Shown: positions 8,063-16,255 of the stretch, piece after piece
Position numbering within the stretch: the first letter of the stretch is position 1
Layout of the letters: every line of letters begins with the position of its first letter
NCBI GenBank assembly: GCA_023229575.1
Contig: JALNYZ010000047.1
Location: 1-24,861, forward strand
Direction: 5' to 3'
Length of the DNA stretch: 24,861 nt
Source of the DNA: Prolixibacteraceae bacterium
Lineage (GTDB): Bacteria > Bacteroidota > Bacteroidia > Bacteroidales > Prolixibacteraceae
The notes under the pieces: generated by a model
Told to the model about the DNA's origin: nothing
The model's database searches: none
Seen by the model: the letters and a program-made list of their open reading frames with translations, nothing else
Program-made: the position numbers and the translations under genes

Positions 8063-11000
8063 ATGAAAAAACTTTTAATTCAAATTACAATCCTTACGCT
8101 CTTTCTGACTCAAGGTTTTGCTGCTGAGCGTATTAAATTAACCGATGGAAAGTTTGGCAAAACTTTCATTTATCAAAACGACCCGGCACATTGGATAACT
8201 GCCAGAGCGTTGCAAGCCTATCAAAAATTTCCAATAACCGTTGAATGCTGGGTGAAAACAGAGCCAGGTCAGGAAACCAATGTGTTGTTATCATTGGGTC
8301 CGCGCGAATATACCAGCCATTGGGAGATTCTGGAAACTTCACATGGGCTTTGGGGGTTCGGCGCTTACTTGCCGGGATATTCCCCAAGTTCGTTTTTTAC
8401 CGGAAGAGCTAAGACTCCACCTCAATGGCATTATTGCGTTGCAATATTAACCGGATCGAAAGTTAAAATCTACAATGACGGCATTGAAAATTTGAATGTT
8501 GATATGTCAGCGCTTAATGATGGAAAAACCATCAAAGTCCATCTGCCGGATAAATTACCGGATGATGCCAAGCTGTTTTTTGGAACAAATATGATTAATA
8601 TCCTTAATGTCCAACAGTCAAAAGGTTTGGTTGATGAAATCCGGATATCCGATATTGAGCGCAAAATAGAGGGGATTCCGCAGGAGCCATTCAAAAATGA
8701 CGAACATACCATCGGATTATGGCATTTTGATGAAATGGACCCGGTAAATGGGTTCACAGATTATTCATCAAAAAAGAACCATGCCGCAATAGTTGAAATA
8801 CCAAAAACATCGCTCGACGAGATTGACCGAAAATCATATGCCCCATCCTCCATTCCGGTGCAAACCCCTTACAAAGAGGTTAAGATCAAGCCGGGAGCTA
8901 TTGAATTGCCCGGAACTGCAACTTTATTCTCCCTGGACGGTACATGGGAATTGGCTGAAGAGGGAACTGATGTGGATAGGCTTCACAAGCCATGGATTGA
9001 TGCTATTCCGGCCGAAGTGCCGGGGAGTGTTCATAATGCCCTTTTTCATGCCGGATTGTTGCCGGACCCCACCGTAGGGAAGAATATGATGCTGGCCAGG
9101 GACAAAAGCTACAAAGACCATTGGTACAGGAAACAGTTTTTACGCCCTTCAGGTATATTATCACCCGTACTTAAAATAGATGGTGTTTGTGAAACTTATT
9201 CAGTTTGGATGAACGGACAATTTGTGGGAGACCATAAAGGCAAATATATTCCCCGCACATTCGATGTCTCAAAAATATTGAAGGATACCAATACCGTTAT
9301 CATAAAGGTAAATAAGATAAACAGGAATTTAACTTTTTACGGGGGGTATTGGGCCGATGGTGACACACCCGAGGATATCAACGTGCAAGCCACAATGGGA
9401 TGGCATTATGCCAACATGCCCTTGCATGGAATCTGGAAGTCTGTGTCCATTGAAGAAAATCCCGCAGTTAAAGTTTTAAATCCTTTTGTAGCAACCGAAA
9501 ATGCGACCAGTGGCCTGATTCATCTGTTTCTCAATATCAGGTTGGGTGAAAAAGGAGGCAAGGGGAAAATAGTGGGGCAAATACTACCGGAGAATTTTAC
9601 TGGAAAACCTTGCTATTTTACCGAAGAGGTTGAATTGAATAGTGATGACAATCATTTTCACTATAGGATGAAAGTACCCGATCCCCAATTGTGGTGGCCG
9701 GTAGATATGGGGAAACCCAATTTATATCGGTTAAAAATTGCATTTATTCAGGAAAATGGCGCTGCTGATGAAAAAGAGACCATATTTGGTATCCGGACCA
9801 TAGAAAATAGACCCTTACCAGGAGGCCCACATGCCTACCAGTACAACTGGCAATTCGTGATAAATGGTAAACCCATGTTCTTAAAAGGTGCCAACTGGTC
9901 TCCCATTGATGCCTATCTGGATCTGAGAAAAGAGAGATATGAGCGTTTTATTCAACTGGCAAAAGACCAGCACATCCAGATTTTCAGGGCATGGGGGATC
10001 GGTATTGCTGAACTTGAAGCCTTTTATGATCTCTGCGACCGCTACGGGATCATGGTCTATCAGGAATTTGAAGAAGGTCCGTATGATATAGATGTTCAGA
10101 GTATGACCGCATTTATCCTGCAGAGGCGCAATCATCCATCCCTTGCCATGTACAGCGGAGGCAATGAATTGAAGATTCCTTATGGTGAACATATTCAGTT
10201 GATGGGACGGTTGGCCCTGGAACTGGACGGTACCCGCACCATTCACCGGACAGATCCGTGGGGAGGGAGCGTCCATAATTATTCTGTTTATTGGGGCAAT
10301 GAACCCTATGAAGCTAATCTTAAATTAAAAACCCCGTTTGTGGGTGAATTTGGTTTCACCTCCCCGCCGAACATCGAGTCGGTATTAAAATACCTGCCCG
10401 AACATGAAAAAACATTGTGGCCAGCACCTGATAAAGGAAGTTTTGCCTTTCATGCGCCCGCCTTTAACCGTAACGCAAGCTATGGTCGGGATATGAGCCA
10501 TATGACATTCTATGCCAAACAAATGATGCCGTTAAACACCATGGCAGATTTTATTACAGGTACCCAACTGGCCCATGCAACCGGACTGCGAATAATGTCA
10601 GAGCAATTCCGTTCTCTTTGGCCCGACAGAACCGGTATTTGTTATTATAAATTCAATGAATTTGTTCCGGCCGCATCCTATTCCTCCGTTGATTATTATG
10701 GTGTCCCCAAGATGGTCCATTATTTTATGATGGATGCATACGAACCGCTTCATGCATGTGCAATCATTGATACCTTAAATTGCTTTGGTAAAGGATGTTC
10801 TCCAAAAATTTATATTTTGGACGACAACAATGCATTGGAAAAATCAACATGGGAAGTCCGGGCGAGGGCATTTGATGCTAACCTTAAACAGATTGCCCAA
10901 AAAGTATTTAAAAGGAACAAGCCGATTAATAAGACAGAATATTTGGGTAATTTCACCCTTACTTCACAACAGACTCAAACCACTCCCTTGCTGATCGTAA

Positions 11001-11302
11001 CCGAGGTTTATAAAAATGGGGATCTATCCGACAGGACTTTCTATTGGATGAATTTTCTGGCAAAACCGGGTTGTTTGATGGAGTTGCCAAAGACAAACCT
11101 GTCGCTGAGTTTTGAAGGTAATGTGGCTGTAATACAGAACACTGGTGATGTACCTGCTGTTGGTGTCCACTTTGATTGTCCCGAAATATCTGATAAATTC
11201 CGTGCCGAACACAGTTATTTCTGGCTTGATCCGAAGGAGACAAGACGGGTTAATGTCAATCTCAATGAAGGTATTAAAATAAAAGCATGGAATTCAAACT
11301 AA
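8063..11302 (+). CDS. LamG-domain GH2 beta-mannosidase-like exo-glycosidase, tandem copy 2
   Basis: A paralogue of the preceding gene, again exactly 1079 residues and alignable without a gap; I count about 145 differences (roughly 87% identity). Architecture is the same: signal peptide, LamG-like module, GH2 sugar-binding, Ig-like and TIM-barrel domains. The acid/base E702 (GGNELK) and nucleophile E762 (GEFGFTS) are conserved, so both copies should be active. Differences concentrate at residues 737-760, just before the nucleophile (12 of 24 differ), and at residues 89-97 in the LamG module (8 of 9 differ). This suggests the two copies recognise different linkages or sugars. It is the last gene of the enzyme operon; 220 bp without a gene follow. 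Substrate is inferred only by analogy with beta-mannosidase-like GH2 proteins. Confidence 0.85.
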   Translation: MKKLLIQITILTLFLTQGFAAERIKLTDGKFGKTFIYQNDPAHWITARALQAYQKFPITVECWVKTEPGQETNVLLSLGPREYTSHWEILETSHGLWGFGAYLPGYSPSSFFTGRAKTPPQWHYCVAILTGSKVKIYNDGIENLNVDMSALNDGKTIKVHLPDKLPDDAKLFFGTNMINILNVQQSKGLVDEIRISDIERKIEGIPQEPFKNDEHTIGLWHFDEMDPVNGFTDYSSKKNHAAIVEIPKTSLDEIDRKSYAPSSIPVQTPYKEVKIKPGAIELPGTATLFSLDGTWELAEEGTDVDRLHKPWIDAIPAEVPGSVHNALFHAGLLPDPTVGKNMMLARDKSYKDHWYRKQFLRPSGILSPVLKIDGVCETYSVWMNGQFVGDHKGKYIPRTFDVSKILKDTNTVIIKVNKINRNLTFYGGYWADGDTPEDINVQATMGWHYANMPLHGIWKSVSIEENPAVKVLNPFVATENATSGLIHLFLNIRLGEKGGKGKIVGQILPENFTGKPCYFTEEVELNSDDNHFHYRMKVPDPQLWWPVDMGKPNLYRLKIAFIQENGAADEKETIFGIRTIENRPLPGGPHAYQYNWQFVINGKPMFLKGANWSPIDAYLDLRKERYERFIQLAKDQHIQIFRAWGIGIAELEAFYDLCDRYGIMVYQEFEEGPYDIDVQSMTAFILQRRNHPSLAMYSGGNELKIPYGEHIQLMGRLALELDGTRTIHRTDPWGGSVHNYSVYWGNEPYEANLKLKTPFVGEFGFTSPPNIESVLKYLPEHEKTLWPAPDKGSFAFHAPAFNRNASYGRDMSHMTFYAKQMMPLNTMADFITGTQLAHATGLRIMSEQFRSLWPDRTGICYYKFNEFVPAASYSSVDYYGVPKMVHYFMMDAYEPLHACAIIDTLNCFGKGCSPKIYILDDNNALEKSTWEVRARAFDANLKQIAQKVFKRNKPINKTEYLGNFTLTSQQTQTTPLLIVTEVYKNGDLSDRTFYWMNFLAKPGCLMELPKTNLSLSFEGNVAVIQNTGDVPAVGVHFDCPEISDKFRAEHSYFWLDPKETRRVNVNLNEGIKIKAWNSN

Positions 11303-11522
11303 ACTGAAATTAATTCTAGTTTTCATCTGATAACGCCTAATATTGAAATTAATATAACATTAAAAAACTCCTTTTTGTGCACAAAGGCGCTCTTTAATTG
11401 TGTAATTTGGGTTATAATGCATTTTTTTATGCAAATGGAGTGTTATAAGTTGGAAAAGCAGTAGTTTTTTATCGAAAATTTTTATCATAGTTTTACCACG
11501 CTGTAAGACATCTAATCAGAAT
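11303..11522. other. Intergenic leader between the glycosidase operon and the MFS operon, with a palindrome
   Basis: A 220-bp AT-rich gap. It holds a perfect 12-bp palindrome, TTTGTGCACAAA, at 11374-11385, and a 10-bp direct repeat TGAAATTAAT at 11305-11314 and 11344-11353. A symmetrical site of this size upstream of a transporter operon could be a repressor operator (LacI- or GntR-like proteins bind such sites), but no regulator gene is nearby. I see no convincing intrinsic terminator and no clean TAnnTTTG promoter here. Confidence 0.4.
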
Positions 11523-12752
11523 ATGACTGAATATAACGAAACTCTAACAACCACTAGTGATTCCAGGCGGAGTTCGCAGACCTACATTGTAGCCACGGCA
11601 TTTTTATCCCTTTTCGCTTTGGTAGGGATCGCCTATTACGGATTGCCATTTTTCTACGACTTTATGACCAAGGAATACGGATGGTCCCGGGCAGTGGTCA
11701 CCTCAGGAAATGCCGTTGGAAAATTGCTGGTTGGTCCATTGTTTGGATTTATTGCCGGGTGGATGATCGACCGCTATGGCCCACGCCGCCTGATGATTTC
11801 AGGGTCTTTGATGATGGGGGTATCGCTTATTGGATTAGGCTTTTCCAGTTCATTGCCCATGTTTTACCTGTTTTGGGTATTTAATGCCCTGGGCTATGTT
11901 TGTGGTGGCCCATTGCCCTGTCAGGTATTGGTTTCCAGGTGGTTCGACAAAAACAGGGGAAAAGCCATGGGAATTGCCTATCTTGGAATTGGAACTGGCG
12001 GTGCATTGGTACCATTGTTCTCAGCAGGACTTGAAAAAGCATATGGCTGGCACCTCGCATTGGCCGCATTGGGTATACTGATTGTACTGATTGCTTTGCC
12101 AATGGCCTGGTTTATCAAGGAACCAAAAACCAAAGTGGAAGGGAAAAGTGCCGGAGATACCATGGTGCCAATCAGCAGCATTCTAAAAAACCCCTATTTT
12201 TATCTCTTGGCGATCGGAAGTATGAGTTGCATGGGAGCTGTTGGAGGCATAGGCCAGCATATCAAATATTATTTGAATGACTTGCATTTTACGCAATCTG
12301 AAGCTGCACACGTCATGTCAATTGTTCTTGTATTTAGTCTCGTAGGCAGGGTGTTAATGGGCTGGCTGGCCGATATCATCCATCGCAAATATGTTATGAT
12401 CTTGATTTATATCATGGTAGGCATTTCCATCCCATTGTTGCTGGTCCCTGATTTCCCGGGGCGTATTTATCTATTTACCGTGCTTTTTGGAATTGGGTTG
12501 GGTGGCAATTACATGATCATCCCTTTAATGGCTGCTGACCTCTTTGGTGTCAGGGCTTTGGGCCGGACGATGGGGATTATTCTGGTTGCAGATGGTGTGG
12601 CCGAATCACTTTTCCCAATGCTGGTCGGTGTGATGTACAACGATGTCGCGAAAAGCTATGCAGCCGGATTTATTCTCTTAATATGCTTAGCCCTGGCTGG
12701 GGCAATTATTGTCTCATTTTTACCCAAGTCGCCGGTTGCTAAAGTGGACTGA
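11523..12752 (+). CDS. Major facilitator superfamily permease (monocarboxylate/OFA-like)
   Basis: A 409-residue polytopic inner-membrane protein with about 12 hydrophobic segments and a short hydrophilic N-terminus of about 20 residues. MFS motif A is present as GWMIDRYGPRRL (residues 79-90) in the loop after helix 2, and a degenerate second copy GWLADIIHRK starts at G280, as expected for the two-fold repeat. The pattern of small residues and the first-helix region (ALVGIAYYGLPFFYDFM) resemble oxalate/formate-antiporter or monocarboxylate-porter type MFS proteins. It therefore probably carries a small organic acid or sugar acid, but the solute cannot be read from sequence. It heads a compact operon with an M20 deacylase, an SDR and a DHDPS-family lyase, and likely brings in their substrate. 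The ATG at 11523 gives a normal cytoplasmic N-terminus. Confidence 0.85.
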   Translation: MTEYNETLTTTSDSRRSSQTYIVATAFLSLFALVGIAYYGLPFFYDFMTKEYGWSRAVVTSGNAVGKLLVGPLFGFIAGWMIDRYGPRRLMISGSLMMGVSLIGLGFSSSLPMFYLFWVFNALGYVCGGPLPCQVLVSRWFDKNRGKAMGIAYLGIGTGGALVPLFSAGLEKAYGWHLALAALGILIVLIALPMAWFIKEPKTKVEGKSAGDTMVPISSILKNPYFYLLAIGSMSCMGAVGGIGQHIKYYLNDLHFTQSEAAHVMSIVLVFSLVGRVLMGWLADIIHRKYVMILIYIMVGISIPLLLVPDFPGRIYLFTVLFGIGLGGNYMIIPLMAADLFGVRALGRTMGIILVADGVAESLFPMLVGVMYNDVAKSYAAGFILLICLALAGAIIVSFLPKSPVAKVD

Positions 12753-12820
12753 ACGAAGCATCTAATAGCTTGTAATGAAAATTAATGGTGGATTTAATTC
12801 AAACAATATAAATTGGCAAG

Positions 12821-13966
12821 ATGTTTTTTGAGGATGTCATTTCCCTGACACAAAAGCTTATTTCTTTCAATACCGTTAATCCGGAAGGAAATGAAGACGA
12901 TATTGCAAGGTTTGTAGGTGTCCTGTTGGAAAGTCATGGTTTTAAGGTTGATTATCAAAAATTTGAGGAAAAAAGGCTATCGGTCATAGCAGAAAAGGGT
13001 GTTGATGGGAATCGTCCTCCGATCGTATTGACAGGACATTTCGATACGGTTCCATTGGGGGAAAAGCCATGGAAGGAGGAGCCCTTTTTGGGCACACTAA
13101 AAGATGGTAAAATTTACGGTAGGGGTTCAAGTGATATGAAGGGTGGTCTTGCTGCCATGATTTGTGCAGCAGTTCAGGCATCACAAAAGAGCACTCCTCC
13201 GGGAGGGATTAGGCTTATTTTCACTGCGGCTGAAGAACCGGGATGTCATGGGGCGCTGCATTTGGTCGAAACGGGATATAATCTCGGAATGGCGGGTGCG
13301 ATCATCGTAGGCGAACCAACTTCCAATACGCCGGCCATCGGACACAAAGGAGCGCTGTACCTGAATGTTTCAGCCTCAGGAAAGACCGCACACTCCTCCA
13401 TGCCCGAATTGGGTGAAAATGCCATATATAAAGCGGCAAGGGCAATTACCAAAATTGAGAATTTTCAATTTCGGGCTGATCTCGATGATTTACATGGATT
13501 TCCGACCATCAATGTAGGACTGGTTAAAGGCGGAAAAAACTTAAATTCTGTTCCCGATCATGCCGAGTTTACCATTGATATCCGTTCCACCAGTAAAATA
13601 AAACATGCTGAAATATTGGCACGTCTTTCCAAAGAATTAGGCAATGAAATCAAGATTAAGAAATTGGTTGACCTGCCACCGGTTAGTTCCACCGAAACAT
13701 CATCGTTTATTCAATCGGTCTATGCTGTTTGCGGCATAGATCCCGAAAAGGGGGCGCATCAAAAGTCCCTGCCCTATATGACCGATGGTGCAGTTTTACA
13801 TCAATTGTACGGCGGAGTCCCAACTGTCATTTTGGGTCCCGGTCAGCCTGAAATGGCCCACCAGACTGATGAATTTTGCTATATAGACAAAATAGAAGAA
13901 GCAGTCAGGATTTATAAAAATATCATTCTAAAATATGGAGGAATAAGTGATGGCAAATTTTCCTAA
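12821..13966 (+). CDS. M20-family metallopeptidase/deacylase (ArgE/DapE/ACY1-like)
   Basis: A 381-residue cytoplasmic di-zinc hydrolase (no signal peptide). The M20 metal and catalytic set is complete: H73 and D75 in TGHFDTVP, D105 in GRGSSDMKGG, the general base E138 with metal ligand E139 in TAAEEPGCHG, E165 in VGEPTS, and H347 near the C-terminus in PEMAHQTDEF. H191 in KTAHSSMP is the conserved lid/dimerisation-domain histidine. The family removes acyl groups from amino acids or cleaves small peptides (acetylornithine deacetylase, succinyl-diaminopimelate desuccinylase, aminoacylase). It sits between a permease and an SDR/lyase pair rather than among arginine or lysine biosynthesis genes, which points to a catabolic deacylase role. 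It lies 68 bp after the MFS gene, and its 3' end overlaps the SDR gene. Confidence 0.88.
   Translation: MFFEDVISLTQKLISFNTVNPEGNEDDIARFVGVLLESHGFKVDYQKFEEKRLSVIAEKGVDGNRPPIVLTGHFDTVPLGEKPWKEEPFLGTLKDGKIYGRGSSDMKGGLAAMICAAVQASQKSTPPGGIRLIFTAAEEPGCHGALHLVETGYNLGMAGAIIVGEPTSNTPAIGHKGALYLNVSASGKTAHSSMPELGENAIYKAARAITKIENFQFRADLDDLHGFPTINVGLVKGGKNLNSVPDHAEFTIDIRSTSKIKHAEILARLSKELGNEIKIKKLVDLPPVSSTETSSFIQSVYAVCGIDPEKGAHQKSLPYMTDGAVLHQLYGGVPTVILGPGQPEMAHQTDEFCYIDKIEEAVRIYKNIILKYGGISDGKFS
13937..13941 (+). promoter_or_regulatory. Ribosome binding site deciding the start of the SDR gene
   Basis: GGAGG at 13937-13941 lies inside the last codons of the M20 gene. It is 8 nt before the ATG at 13950 and only 5 nt before the in-frame GTG at 13947, so ATG at 13950 is the better start. 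A canonical Shine-Dalgarno like this is unusual in Bacteroidota and fits coupled translation across the overlap. Confidence 0.6.
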
Positions 13967-14987
13967 TGCATTAGAAAACGAACAACAACTGGAAGAGCTT
14001 CTCTCAAGACCAACAGAAGAAGTTGTCGATTATTTTAAAACCCTTGACGGGGACATTATTTTCCTGGGAATTGCAGGAAAGATAGGTCCCTCGATTGCCC
14101 GGATGGCCAAAAGGGCCTGTCAGGAAGCTGGTATTTCGAAGCGAATAATCGGCGTTTCAAGATTTAGCAACGAACAGGAGAAAAACCAGATTGAGCGCTA
14201 TGGCATTGAAACGATCCGCGGCGATTTGCTGGATCCTGAATTCGTCAAAAGCCTGCCGCTGGTAAAAAATGTAATCTTTCTGGCCGGCATGAAATTTGGC
14301 GCCGAGGGTAATCTTTCGCTTACCTGGGCAATGAATACACACGTTCCGGCATTGGTGGCCGAACACTATAAAAATTCTAAAATTGTAGCCTTTTCAACAG
14401 GCTGCGTTTATCCATTGGTCAAGATTGAATCCGGCGGCTCCATTGAATCGGATAAACCGGTCGCTCTTGGCGAATACGCCCAATCATGCCTGGGCCGTGA
14501 AAGGATGTTTGAATATGGGTGCTTAAAATATGGCACTCCCGTTTCGTTGATCCGCCTGAACTATTCCGTCGAAATGCGCTACGGCGTTCTGGTTGATGTG
14601 GCATCCAAAGTGAAAAATGATGAGTTGGTCGATTTGTCAATGGGTTATTTCAATGTAATCTGGCAAGGAGACATGAATGCCATGTCACTTCTTATGTTGG
14701 CGCATTGCAGTTCCCCTGCTAATGTAATCAACATTACAGGTTCCGAGACGCTTTCGGTAAGGCAGGTTGCCATCGAATTCGGTAAGCTTTTCGGAACGAC
14801 GCCGAAATTTACCGGGCATGAAGCGCCAACTGCGCTGTTGAGCAACGCCGCGCTGTCTCACAATATTTTTGGCAAACCAAAGGTGCCAACCGAACTTATG
14901 ATCCAATGGATTGCCTACTGGATCAGCCACGAGAACAGGTTATTAAATAAACAAACCCATTTCGAAGTCAGGGATGGAAAATATTAA
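13950..14987 (+). CDS. Extended short-chain dehydrogenase/NAD-dependent epimerase-dehydratase family protein, YxxxC variant
   Basis: A 345-residue protein (from ATG 13950; a GTG one codon upstream is possible) with a Rossmann fold. The nucleotide-binding glycine motif is GIAGKIG at about residues 40-46, preceded by the strand DIIFL. The active-site strand FSTGCVYP (about 148-155) supplies the Ser/Thr, and the tyrosine is Y176 in GEYAQSCLGRE. The residue four places later, where SDR enzymes have the catalytic lysine, is C180, so the YxxxK motif is YxxxC. The protein may work differently, use another base, or be a binding or lyase-like derivative. No signal peptide. It overlaps the M20 gene by 17 bp and precedes the DHDPS-family gene by 17 bp, indicating tight co-expression. 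The exact reaction is unknown. Confidence 0.8.
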   Translation: MANFPNALENEQQLEELLSRPTEEVVDYFKTLDGDIIFLGIAGKIGPSIARMAKRACQEAGISKRIIGVSRFSNEQEKNQIERYGIETIRGDLLDPEFVKSLPLVKNVIFLAGMKFGAEGNLSLTWAMNTHVPALVAEHYKNSKIVAFSTGCVYPLVKIESGGSIESDKPVALGEYAQSCLGRERMFEYGCLKYGTPVSLIRLNYSVEMRYGVLVDVASKVKNDELVDLSMGYFNVIWQGDMNAMSLLMLAHCSSPANVINITGSETLSVRQVAIEFGKLFGTTPKFTGHEAPTALLSNAALSHNIFGKPKVPTELMIQWIAYWISHENRLLNKQTHFEVRDGKY

Positions 14988-15004
14988 CAGCAAAAGGTAG
15001 TAAA

Positions 15005-16072
15005 ATGAACCAATTAGTGCTTAAAACAGAAAAAGCAAATGCCCTGAACAGTGGCCTGGTTATTCCTGCACTCCCACTGGCATTGAACAAGAACAGAAAA
15101 ATGGACGAACGAAGACAACGGGCTCTGTTGCGCTATTATCTGGACGCCGGGGCAGGAGGTTTGGCAGTTGCAGTCCATACCACACAATTTGCAATCCGGT
15201 TACCTGAGGTTGGATTGTTCAGGCCGATACTGGAGCTGGCCAAGGAAGAGCATGTGCGTTATGTCGAAAAAAATAACAAACCAATTGTCCTGATAGCGGG
15301 GGTAATAGGTCAAACCGAACAAGCGATACAGGAAGCCAGACTTGCTGCCGACCTTGGCTACGATGCTGTGTTGTTAAGCCTTGCAGCCATGCGCGATGCA
15401 TCCAATCAGGCACTGCTGGACCATTGCAGGGCAATTGCCGACATTATGCCGGTTATTGGATTTTATCTTCAACCGGCTGTTGGCGGGCGCAAACTGGACG
15501 TTGATTTTTGGCGCGAATTTTCACGTATAAAAAATGTGGTCGCGATAAAAATGGCCCCATTTAACCGTTATCAGACTTTGGATGTAATCCGCGGGGTCAT
15601 CGAGTCGGGAAGGGCCAATGAAATTGTACTTTATACAGGCAATGATGATAATATTTTGATCGATTTGCTGACCGAGTTTAAAATGTCGGACGGAAATAAT
15701 ATCGTCAAAAAACGAATTGCCGGTGGTTTGCTTGGACATTGGGCCGTCTGGACAAAGAAAGCAGTTGAACTGCTTGAAATGGTCAAACACGAAGAGGTAA
15801 CCCAGGATACCCGCCATTTATTGACATTGGCGGCACAGATTACGGACAGTAACTCGGCCTTTTTTGATACTGCCAACAATTTTGCCGGCTGTATCACTGG
15901 AATTCATGAAGTGTTGCGCCGCCAGGGATTGCTGGAAGGTATCTGGACCCTAAATGAAAATGAAGTACTATCCCCCGGACAAAAGGAGGAAATTGACCGG
16001 GTTTACAGGGCATATCCAGAATTAAATGACGATGCATTTGTCGCAGGGAACCTGGATCGGTGGCTGACATAA
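15005..16072 (+). CDS. Dihydrodipicolinate synthase/N-acetylneuraminate lyase-family aldolase or dehydratase
   Basis: A 355-residue cytoplasmic class I (Schiff-base) lyase of the DHDPS/NAL superfamily. The active-site lysine is K182 in VAIKMAPFNRY and the conserved tyrosine is Y154 in IGFYLQPAVGG. The carboxylate-binding Thr-Thr is T59-T60 in AVHTTQFAIR, where classical members read GTTGE. Length exceeds the usual 290-310 residues, with the extra mainly in the C-terminal helical region. Members condense or cleave pyruvate or other 2-oxo acids, or dehydrate 2-keto-3-deoxy sugar acids. The Thr-Thr context and the extension argue against a housekeeping DapA. It is the last gene of the permease/deacylase/SDR operon and probably performs the final C-C cleavage or dehydration. 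The superfamily is secure; the reaction is not. Confidence 0.85.
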   Translation: MNQLVLKTEKANALNSGLVIPALPLALNKNRKMDERRQRALLRYYLDAGAGGLAVAVHTTQFAIRLPEVGLFRPILELAKEEHVRYVEKNNKPIVLIAGVIGQTEQAIQEARLAADLGYDAVLLSLAAMRDASNQALLDHCRAIADIMPVIGFYLQPAVGGRKLDVDFWREFSRIKNVVAIKMAPFNRYQTLDVIRGVIESGRANEIVLYTGNDDNILIDLLTEFKMSDGNNIVKKRIAGGLLGHWAVWTKKAVELLEMVKHEEVTQDTRHLLTLAAQITDSNSAFFDTANNFAGCITGIHEVLRRQGLLEGIWTLNENEVLSPGQKEEIDRVYRAYPELNDDAFVAGNLDRWLT

Positions 16073-16096
16073 ATTCATAAAGTAGATCCGATTTTT

Positions 16097-16128
16097 CTTG
16101 CAAAAACCCCTTGCTTTTACTAGCTTTG
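16097..16128 (+). promoter_or_regulatory. Bacteroidota-type promoter upstream of the ECF sigma gene
   Basis: TAGCTTTG at 16121-16128 matches the Bacteroidota -7 consensus TAnnTTTG perfectly. CTTG at 16097-16100 is a one-mismatch -33 element (consensus TTTG) with a 20-nt spacer. Initiation would be expected near 16135, within a small palindrome (AAGCGCTT at 16132-16139), giving a leader of about 120 nt before the sigma gene. The promoter is of housekeeping type, so sigma supply would not depend on its own activity. Confidence 0.5.
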
Positions 16129-16255
16129 CGGAAGCGCTTTGTAGAAAAAGTAAACAACCAGGCTACCCGGAGGGAGATCTCATCCCCTAATTCATAAAAG
16201 GATAGATATATTTCGGAATATAAAGACTGCTGGAAGAAGAACTAAACAGACAACC

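Noticed and set aside
4807..11302. Possibility that the two near-identical GH2 genes are an assembly duplication.
   Set aside because: They differ at about 13% of residues with many synonymous changes, so they are true paralogues.
12821..13966. Specific assignment of the M20 protein as DapE (succinyl-diaminopimelate desuccinylase).
   Set aside because: The metal ligands fit the whole family, and the neighbours are not lysine biosynthesis genes, so only the family is claimed.
15005..16072. Assignment of the lyase as housekeeping DapA.
   Set aside because: It has HTTQF instead of GTTGE, extra length, and sits in a catabolic-looking operon.
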